The translations under genes and the position numbers were made by a program. A DNA stretch of 64,000 bases. Source: an uncultured Amylibacter sp. GTDB lineage: Bacteria > Pseudomonadota > Alphaproteobacteria > Rhodobacterales > Rhodobacteraceae. The notes beneath the pieces are model-generated. The model searched no databases. It saw only the letters and a program-made list of their open reading frames with translations, and had not been told where the DNA came from. Below are positions 57,041 to 64,000 of this stretch, piece after piece (the stretch's first letter is position 1; every line of letters starts with the position of its first letter). Location of the stretch: positions 806,001 through 870,000 of the forward strand of contig OY365738.1 of the NCBI GenBank assembly GCA_959347345.1, read 5' to 3'.

Positions 57041-57186
57041 TTCGGCTTAAAATATGCAAAATTGAAAGATTGCAAGAGGGGAATAGACCCGTGCGGAGTG
57101 ATTCGCTGGGTTTTTACGATTTAACGCAAAAAATATAAAAATTTGTATTTTTTGGCTTAAAATATGCAGAAATTTGGGGTTTCGGC

Positions 57187-57216
57187 TTGCAATTCACAAA
57201 AAATTGTATGTATAGT
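57187..57216 (+). promoter_or_regulatory. Predicted promoter of the giant lipoprotein
   Basis: TTGCAA at 57187-57192 and TATAGT at 57211-57216 are 18 bp apart. Upstream, GGCTTAAAATATGCA occurs twice (57044 and 57154), 110 bp apart, and could be a regulator site. AGAAGGAG precedes the ATG at 57299. Confidence 0.5.
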
Positions 57217-57298
57217 GAATACGTTAACAGTTTAAAAAGGCAGCAGACCCCACCCGACTAAAACAACAACGCAAAACAACAACCCAGAAGGAGACGCT

Positions 57299-60200
57299 AT
57301 GACTTATATCAAAATTCTTATCGCCGTTTCTGGACTTGCCCTCTTAACCGCTTGTGGTGGGGGCGGGGTGACCATAACCGCAACAGATGTAGCAAAACTG
57401 GAAGACGAATTGCGCAAAGCAAAGGCCGCACAGAGGGAGGCGGAAATCTCGCGGGATGACGCATTGTCGTCGCGGAAAACGAATGAAACCGCAATGAATA
57501 ACGCATTGACTGCACAGGCGGAGGCAGAACGATTACGAGAGATTGCTGAAACCGCAATGAATAACGCATTGAGCGCACAATTAAAAGCCAATAGGGAAAT
57601 AGCACGGCTGAAAAATGAATTGGCAACGGCAATTGATGAACGAGATTCGGCAAGGGGCGATAAGAACGCCGCCAACTTGCGGATAATAGAACTGGAAGGG
57701 GACTTGGAATCTTTAACTCGCGTTAAGAAATCCGCCGATGCGGAGGTAATACAACTGACACAGGAATTGATAACTGTGATTCGCGCTAAGAGCATCGCCG
57801 ATGCGGAGGTACTGCGACTGACAAAGGAATTGGCAACTGTGACTGGCGATAAGAGCACCGCCGAATCCGAAAGGGATGACGCCAACTTGCGAATAACAGA
57901 ACTGGAAGGGGAATTGTTAAAGGCAAATAACGCTAAGAAAGTTGCCGATGCGGCGGTACTACGACTGACTGGTGATAAGAACACCGCTGATGCGGAGGTA
58001 CTACGACTGACTGGTGCTAAGAACACTGCCGATGCGGCGGTACTACGACTGGAAGAGGAATTGAGAACTGTGACCGAGGCTAAGGAAGCCGCCGATGCGG
58101 AGGTGCTACGACTGACTGGTGCTAAGAACACTGCCGATGCGGAGGTACTACGACTGAATGGTGCTAAGAACGATGCCGATGCGGAGGTACTACGATTGAC
58201 TCGCGCTAAGAACGACGCCGATGCGGATGTACTACGACTGACAGGGGAATTGGCAGATGTGACTAGCGATAAGGACGACGCTGATGCGGAGGTACTACGA
58301 CTGACTGGTGCATTGAGCACCGCCGATGCGGAGGTACTACGACTGACTGGTGCTAAGAACACCGCCGATGCGGAGGTGCTACGACTGACTGGCGCATTGA
58401 GCACCGCCGATGCGGATGTGCTACGACTGACAGAGGAATTGAGAATTATGACTGAGGCTAAGGAATCCGCCGATGCGGAGGTACTACGACTGACTGGCGC
58501 TAAGAACGATGCCGATGCAGAAGTACTACGATTGACTGGCGCATTGAGCACCGCCGATGCGGAGGTACTACGACTGGCAGGGGAATTGAGAACTGTGACT
58601 GAGGCTAGGGAATCCGCTGATGCGGAGGTACTACGATTGACTGGCGCATTGAGCGACGCCGATGCGGATGTACTACGGCTGACAGGGGAATTGGCAGATG
58701 TGACTCGCGATAAGAACGACGCTGATGCGGATGTGCTACGACTGACAGGGGAATTGAGCGACGCTAATGCTGATGTAGAACGACTGACAGGGGAATTGGC
58801 AGATGTGACTGGCGATAAGAACACCGCCGATGCGGAGGTACTACGACTGACTAGTGCTAAGGAATCCGCCGATGCGGAGGTACTACGACTGACAGGGGAA
58901 TTGGCAGATGTGACTCGCGATAAGAACGACGCTGATGCTGAGGTACTACGACTGACTCGCGATAAGAATACCGCCGATGCGGAGGTACTACGACTGGCAG
59001 GGGAATTGAGAACTATGACTGAGGCTAGGGAATCCGCCGATGCGGATGTACTACGATTGACAGGGGAATTGGCAGATGTGACTCGCGATAAGAACGCCGC
59101 CGATGCGGATGTGCTACGACTGACAGAGGAATTGAGAATTATGACTGAGGCTAAGGAATCCTCCGATGCGGATGTACTACGACTGACAGGGGAATTAAGA
59201 ACTGTGACTGACGCTAGGGAATCTGCCGATGCGGATGTGCTACGACTGACAGGGGAATTGGCCGATGTGACTCGCGATAAGAACGATGCCGATGCAGAGG
59301 TACTACGATTGACTGGCGCATTGAGCACCGCCGATGCGGATGTACTACGACTGACAGGGGAATTGGCCGATGTGACTAGCGATAAGAATGACGCTGATGC
59401 GGAAGTACTACGATTGACTGGCGCATTGAGCACCGCCGATGCGGAGGTACTACGATTGGCAGGGGAATTGAGAACTGTGACTGACGCTAAAAACACCGCC
59501 GATGCAGAAGTACTACGATTGACTGGCGCATTGAGCACCGCTGATGCGGAGGTACTACGACTGACTGGCGCTAAGGAATCCGCCGATGCGGATGTGCTAC
59601 GACTGACAGGGGAATTGAAAACTATGACTGACGCTAAGGAATCTGCTGATGCGGAGGTACTACGACTGACAGGGGAATTGAAAACTGTGACTGACGCTAA
59701 AAACATCGCCGATGCAGAAGTACTACGATTGACTGGCGCATTGAGCACCGCTGATGCGGATGTGCTACGACTGACAGGGGCATTGGCCGATGTGACTCGC
59801 GATAAGAACGCCGCTGATGCGGAGGTACTACGACTGACTCGCGATAAGAACACCGCCGATGCGGAGGTACTACGACTGACAGGGGAATTGGCCGATGTGA
59901 CCAGCGATAAGAACACCGCCGATGCGGAGGTACTGCGACTGACAGGGGAATTGAAAACTGTGACTGAGGCTAAGGAATCCGCCGATGCGGAGGTACTACG
60001 ATTGACAGGGGAATTGAAAACTATGACTGACGCTAGGGAATCTGCCGATGCGGATGTATTACGACTGACAGAGGAATTGAGAATTATGACTGAGGCTAGG
60101 GAATCCGCCGATGCGGATGTACTACGACTGACTGGGGAATTGGCAGATGTGACTAGCGATAAGAACGACGCCGATGCTGACGTACTACGACTGACTGGTG

Positions 60201-63200
60201 CATTGAGCACCGCCGATGCCGAGGTGCTACGGTTGACAGGGGCATTGGCAGATGTGACTAGCGATAAGAACGACGCTGATGCGGATGTGCTACGACTGAC
60301 AGGGGAATTGAGCGACGCTAATGCTGATGTAGAACGACTGACTGGGGAATTGGCAGATGTGACTGGCGATAAGAACGACGCTGATGCGGAGGTACTACGA
60401 CTGACAGGGGAATTGAACGACGCTAATGCGGATATACTACGACTGACAGGGGAATTAAAAAATGCAAATACAGAAATAACACGGCTAGACCGGTTTATCC
60501 GACCAACCTATGCCAATTGGAAACTTGCTGTAAATCCTGAAACTGTGCCAAATACCGCCACCCCGCAAAACCAATTTTTGCAAGCAGATGCGGATAGTAT
60601 CAGCACAGAGGGAACAACCGCTGTTCCAAACGATGTCCAAACCCTGAACTTATTAACCGCCACCTTTGATGGCTTGCCACTGGACTGGGAAGCCGCCGAT
60701 GGTGTGGCGTTCTTTCAAGGACGAATTAACCAAGGAATATATAATTACGCGGGTATATTCTCTGGTACAGATTTGGGTGCGCCGATAACCGATAGGGCAG
60801 GAACAACCGCAATCTGGTATGGGTCGTTTAACCATACTTTAAACCCCAGCAAGGATTTCGCCTTGACCGTTATTTTTAATAAAATAGGCGGGACGCTGGA
60901 TGCGGTTATTCTTGCGGGTATTGCTAACGACAGCTTTATCTTTGATGATGTGCGGTTTGATACACGCGGGCTGATAACGGGCGAGGTTCTTTATGTCACA
61001 TTTTTACCTAATGACCGAACCGCCACACCAATAAACCAAACCGCAACCCTGCGCGGGTTGATTGGGGAACAAGGCGCGGTTGGCGTGTTTGTGGGTGAGA
61101 AGGGTAGTAATATCGGGGGTGGGTTTGTCGCGCATCCAACCGCCACGCTCGATTCGGACAAGATAAATTTTGCCGATTGGGGTGGTGTGGATGGCGACCC
61201 GAAAACAACCGTGATTAACAAAGATAATACTGGCACAGACCCCCTGTTATATGGTGTGGCAAGTGTCGTCAATGACGGTCCCGCAGGGAACTTTATTCAC
61301 GGATTGGCAACAGTGGATGGTAAGGGTTTTAATTTCGTGGGGACTCCTTTTGCATCTGCAACTGTTATTGGCGATGTTTTATATATGGGCACGGATAGAA
61401 TCAGTGGCGCAGCCTTTAGCCGTGTTAGTGGCAAATACTATGCTGGGCTATTGCCCACCACAGATCTGGGTGTGCCGATTATTGCCAAAAACCTCAGCGT
61501 AATTTGGGACGCACAATTTACGCTAAACTCAAATGGAGGAGCGTTTGTGAACCCCAGTTTCAAAATGCGGGTTACCTTTAATGGCAACGGGGGTACGATT
61601 AACTCTGGCAGATATTCGGGCAGGAGCTTCGAGAATTGGGGTGTTCCTTTGTCGTCGTCGCCGTCGTCGGGAACCATTGAAATACAGGGCAAGTTTGGCA
61701 TGGATGGTGTGTTATATGGTACGGTAGGTAATGGCACGCTGACGGGTTTGATTGGTGCTAACGGCGCGGTGGGCGCGTTTGTGGGTGCTACCTTGGCTGG
61801 CGGGTTTGTCGCGTATCCAAATGCCGCAGGCACGATAAATGCTGCCGATTGGGGCGGAACGGCTGGCGACCCGAAAACAACCGTGATTAACAAAGATAAT
61901 ACTGGCACAGAACCCCTGTTAAATGGCTTTGAAAGTGTCGTCAATATCGGTCCCCGCGTGAATTTTATCCAAGGATTGCCAACACTGCGTGGTAAGGGTT
62001 TTAAATTCGCGGGGACGTCTTTTTCAGATGGGACTGTTTATGGCGATGTTTTATTGCTGGAGGAGGATAGCTCTAGTGGCGTAGCCTTTAGCCATGTTCT
62101 TGGCACAGGTGTTACGGGCAGAAAATACTATGCTGGGCTGTTGCCCGGCACAAATCTGGGTGCGCCGATTACTAACCCCAACACCCGCGCGATTTGGGGT
62201 GCACAATTTAGGGCAGTACTCGGCGGCTTGCGTAGTGATACACAAGAGTATTCAAACCCCAGTTTCAAAATGCGGATTACCTATAATGGTATCGGTCATA
62301 GTACGATTAGCTCTGGCACAGTCTCAAACGGGGTATTCACCAAAGGGTCAGTTACAGTGCCATATACTAACATCACCGCCCCTGGTTTTGATGGTAGCAG
62401 TGATTTTAACATACAGGGCAAGTTTGGCGACGATGGTCTGTTATATGGCACGGTAGATCTTGTTGGAGCGGTAGATATTGAGAGCACATTGACGGGGTTG
62501 ATTGGTTTTAACGGCGCGGTGGGCGCGTTTGTGGGTGGTGGTCTTGGTGTTAATATCGCTGGTGGGTTTGTCGCATATCCAGCTGCCTATTTTGCCGATT
62601 GGGCCGGGACGTCTGACAACCGCAGGGCAACCGTGATTAACAAAAATAATAATGGCACATTGCCCCTGTTAAATGGTGCGGCAAGTGTTAGCAATGCCAA
62701 CCCCGCAGGGAATTTTATTCAAAGATTGGCAACATTGGATGGTCAGGGGTTTGATTTCGACGGGACGGGTTTTCCAGATGCGAGCGTTTATGGCGGTGTT
62801 TTATATCTGGACGAGGATGCAAACAGTGGCAGTGGCGTAGCCTTTAGCCATGTTGTTGGGACAGGTGTTACGGGCAGAAAATACTATGCTGGGCTGTTGT
62901 CTGACACAGATCTGGGTTCGCGGATTACCGACCCCACCACCAGCCTGGTTTGGGACGCAAGATTGATGGGAGTATTCAGAATACTTAGCCCAAAACGGTA
63001 TTCAAGCTCCCATTTCAAAATGCGGGTTACCTTTAATGGCAACGGGGGTACGATTAACTCTGGCGCATATTCGGACGGGGTATTCACCAATGGGGGAATT
63101 CTCACTAGCGATTTTGGTGATTTTAACATAGAGGGCAAGTTTGGCCGCGATGGTCTGTTATATGGTAAGGTAGGTACTAATTTAGAGGGTACGCTGACGG

Positions 63201-64000
63201 GTTTGATTGGTGTTGATGGCGCGGTGGGTGCGTTTTCGTTTACTAGTAGTGTTCTTTCCTACGTTGGCGGGTTTGTCGCGCATCCAATTGCCGAGGTAAA
63301 TTTTGCCGATTGGGGCGAGGCGACAACTGTAATTAACAAAGATAACACTGGCACAGCCCCCCTGTTAAATGGCGTGGCAAGTGTTAGCAATGCCAACCCC
63401 ACAGGGAACTTTATTAAAGGATTGGCAACTTCGACATCGGCGGATAAGGGTTTTGATTTCGCGGAAACGCCTTTTGCAAATGCGACTGTTTATGGCAATG
63501 TTTTATTGCTGGACGAGGATAACCGCAGTGGCAGTGGCGTAGTCTTTAGCCAAGTTAGTGGCACGGGTGTTGATGGCGACAGATACTATGCTAGGCTGTT
63601 GTCTGGCACAGATCTGGGTTTGCCGATTACCGACCCCAACACCAACGCGATTTGGGACGCAAAATTGAAGGGAACACTCGGAATATTCGCAGCAAAAGTC
63701 ACTCACTCAGAACGGTATTCAAGCCCCAATTTCAAAATGCGGGTTATCTTTGATGGCAACGGGGGTACAATTAACTCTGGCACAGTTACGGACGGGGTAT
63801 TCGCCAAAGGGCAAATTCCCACGAGATTTGCCAACTCTAATGATTTAACTAGTGGCGAAATGGGTAGTTTTAACATACAAGGCAAGTTTGGCATCAATGG
63901 TCTGTTATATGGTACGGCAGGTATTGGTTCAAAGACTGATGGCACGCTGACAGGTTTGATTGGTGTTGATGGCGCGGTGGGTGTGTTTGTAGGTGGTTCT
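57299..64000 (+). CDS. Giant coiled-coil surface lipoprotein, partial at window end
   Basis: Open for 2234 codons from the ATG at 57299 to the last base, so the C terminus is missing. Residues 1-19 are a signal peptide with lipobox LLTAC (Cys19), very like the lipoprotein at 9. Residues of about 25-1062 are a predicted coiled coil of roughly 1040 residues, made mostly of 14- and 21-residue units built on DADAEVLRLTG. Four complete beta modules and most of a fifth follow, ending in TGLIG...GAVG(A/V)F...GGFVA motifs; modules 2-5 share an unusual VINKDN.GT.PLL start and FKMRVTFNGNGGTI. A continuous coil would be about 150 nm long, so the modules may project far from the cell. AGAAGGAG is the ribosome binding site. 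Function is unknown; adhesion or capture is an inference. Confidence 0.85.
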   Translation, partial: MTYIKILIAVSGLALLTACGGGGVTITATDVAKLEDELRKAKAAQREAEISRDDALSSRKTNETAMNNALTAQAEAERLREIAETAMNNALSAQLKANREIARLKNELATAIDERDSARGDKNAANLRIIELEGDLESLTRVKKSADAEVIQLTQELITVIRAKSIADAEVLRLTKELATVTGDKSTAESERDDANLRITELEGELLKANNAKKVADAAVLRLTGDKNTADAEVLRLTGAKNTADAAVLRLEEELRTVTEAKEAADAEVLRLTGAKNTADAEVLRLNGAKNDADAEVLRLTRAKNDADADVLRLTGELADVTSDKDDADAEVLRLTGALSTADAEVLRLTGAKNTADAEVLRLTGALSTADADVLRLTEELRIMTEAKESADAEVLRLTGAKNDADAEVLRLTGALSTADAEVLRLAGELRTVTEARESADAEVLRLTGALSDADADVLRLTGELADVTRDKNDADADVLRLTGELSDANADVERLTGELADVTGDKNTADAEVLRLTSAKESADAEVLRLTGELADVTRDKNDADAEVLRLTRDKNTADAEVLRLAGELRTMTEARESADADVLRLTGELADVTRDKNAADADVLRLTEELRIMTEAKESSDADVLRLTGELRTVTDARESADADVLRLTGELADVTRDKNDADAEVLRLTGALSTADADVLRLTGELADVTSDKNDADAEVLRLTGALSTADAEVLRLAGELRTVTDAKNTADAEVLRLTGALSTADAEVLRLTGAKESADADVLRLTGELKTMTDAKESADAEVLRLTGELKTVTDAKNIADAEVLRLTGALSTADADVLRLTGALADVTRDKNAADAEVLRLTRDKNTADAEVLRLTGELADVTSDKNTADAEVLRLTGELKTVTEAKESADAEVLRLTGELKTMTDARESADADVLRLTEELRIMTEARESADADVLRLTGELADVTSDKNDADADVLRLTGALSTADAEVLRLTGALADVTSDKNDADADVLRLTGELSDANADVERLTGELADVTGDKNDADAEVLRLTGELNDANADILRLTGELKNANTEITRLDRFIRPTYANWKLAVNPETVPNTATPQNQFLQADADSISTEGTTAVPNDVQTLNLLTATFDGLPLDWEAADGVAFFQGRINQGIYNYAGIFSGTDLGAPITDRAGTTAIWYGSFNHTLNPSKDFALTVIFNKIGGTLDAVILAGIANDSFIFDDVRFDTRGLITGEVLYVTFLPNDRTATPINQTATLRGLIGEQGAVGVFVGEKGSNIGGGFVAHPTATLDSDKINFADWGGVDGDPKTTVINKDNTGTDPLLYGVASVVNDGPAGNFIHGLATVDGKGFNFVGTPFASATVIGDVLYMGTDRISGAAFSRVSGKYYAGLLPTTDLGVPIIAKNLSVIWDAQFTLNSNGGAFVNPSFKMRVTFNGNGGTINSGRYSGRSFENWGVPLSSSPSSGTIEIQGKFGMDGVLYGTVGNGTLTGLIGANGAVGAFVGATLAGGFVAYPNAAGTINAADWGGTAGDPKTTVINKDNTGTEPLLNGFESVVNIGPRVNFIQGLPTLRGKGFKFAGTSFSDGTVYGDVLLLEEDSSSGVAFSHVLGTGVTGRKYYAGLLPGTNLGAPITNPNTRAIWGAQFRAVLGGLRSDTQEYSNPSFKMRITYNGIGHSTISSGTVSNGVFTKGSVTVPYTNITAPGFDGSSDFNIQGKFGDDGLLYGTVDLVGAVDIESTLTGLIGFNGAVGAFVGGGLGVNIAGGFVAYPAAYFADWAGTSDNRRATVINKNNNGTLPLLNGAASVSNANPAGNFIQRLATLDGQGFDFDGTGFPDASVYGGVLYLDEDANSGSGVAFSHVVGTGVTGRKYYAGLLSDTDLGSRITDPTTSLVWDARLMGVFRILSPKRYSSSHFKMRVTFNGNGGTINSGAYSDGVFTNGGILTSDFGDFNIEGKFGRDGLLYGKVGTNLEGTLTGLIGVDGAVGAFSFTSSVLSYVGGFVAHPIAEVNFADWGEATTVINKDNTGTAPLLNGVASVSNANPTGNFIKGLATSTSADKGFDFAETPFANATVYGNVLLLDEDNRSGSGVVFSQVSGTGVDGDRYYARLLSGTDLGLPITDPNTNAIWDAKLKGTLGIFAAKVTHSERYSSPNFKMRVIFDGNGGTINSGTVTDGVFAKGQIPTRFANSNDLTSGEMGSFNIQGKFGINGLLYGTAGIGSKTDGTLTGLIGVDGAVGVFVGGS
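57850..60470 (+). repeat. 42- and 63-bp coiled-coil repeat array
   Basis: In-frame tandem units coding for 14 residues (TGAKNTADAEVLRL-type, 42 bp) and 21 residues (TGELADVTRDKND plus ADADVLRL, 63 bp). Both lengths are whole heptads, so any insertion or loss of a unit keeps coiled-coil register and reading frame. Dozens of units show high DNA identity, which makes unequal recombination likely. Confidence 0.9.

Noticed and set aside
57304..60210. A 968-residue open frame antisense to the giant lipoprotein (Ser/Thr-rich repeats)
   Set aside because: It mirrors the heptad repeats on the opposite strand. The sense frame has a signal peptide, ribosome site and promoter, and runs on into beta modules without a stop.

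Overview
The window looks like a chromosomal segment of a free-living, probably marine alphaproteobacterium. The main evidence is a CtrA cell-cycle regulator with the canonical Asp51, an alphaproteobacterial HprK / mannose-type EIIA / HPr cluster divergent from pckA, the neighbourhood HIG1-type membrane protein / PduO / etfB / etfA, and methylamine- or betaine-type methyltransferases (MttB superfamily, BmtA). I cannot fix the order; Rhodospirillales- or SAR116-like bacteria are candidates. Most housekeeping genes are intact, tightly packed and mostly on the minus strand.

Layout. 1-10.2 kb: two large surface lipoproteins flank a fadN-like beta-oxidation enzyme. 10.2-17.8 kb: alpha/beta hydrolase and metY, a dispersed repeat, ligA-recG, ctrA. 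18-22.2 kb: a third lipoprotein, mnmA and a second copy of the dispersed repeat. 22.2-29.8 kb: an rnd-sufE-HEPN-bmtA operon, an FkbM methyltransferase, tRNA-Asn, an EnvZ-like kinase and an MttB-family methyltransferase. 29.8-44.3 kb: a 2173-residue lipoprotein, an M16 peptidase pair, a DUF3800 gene, parC and two small lipoproteins. 44.3-47.0 kb: HIG1/pduO/etfBA. 47.1-48.8 kb: a ribbon-helix-helix-like gene with a long 69-bp tandem array upstream. 48.8-52.8 kb: acyltransferase, HPr, EIIA, HprK and pckA. 52.8-54.4 kb: a duplicated hicAB toxin-antitoxin cluster. 54.5-57 kb: a glycine-zipper lipoprotein and mutL. 57.3 kb to the window end: a giant coiled-coil lipoprotein cut off by the edge.

Two themes stand out. 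First, seven paralogous lipoproteins share a beta-rich module ending in a TGLIG..GAVGVF....GGFV signature, present in 1 to 6 copies. The modules sit on different stalks: Cys-rich, short coiled coil, very long coiled coil, or almost none. The two coiled-coil members share a duplicated divergent upstream region. Second, the non-coding DNA is unusually structured. There are heptanucleotide repeats that often begin at stop codons, two roughly 450-bp repeat elements with a covarying hairpin, two shorter inverted-repeat elements, and the 69-bp array. Each array unit carries seven TAAC/GTTA tetramers about one helical turn apart, beside a predicted ribbon-helix-helix protein. That locus is my best candidate for an undescribed DNA-organising, partition-like or origin-like system.

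All functions are read from sequence by eye; no database search or structure prediction was run.
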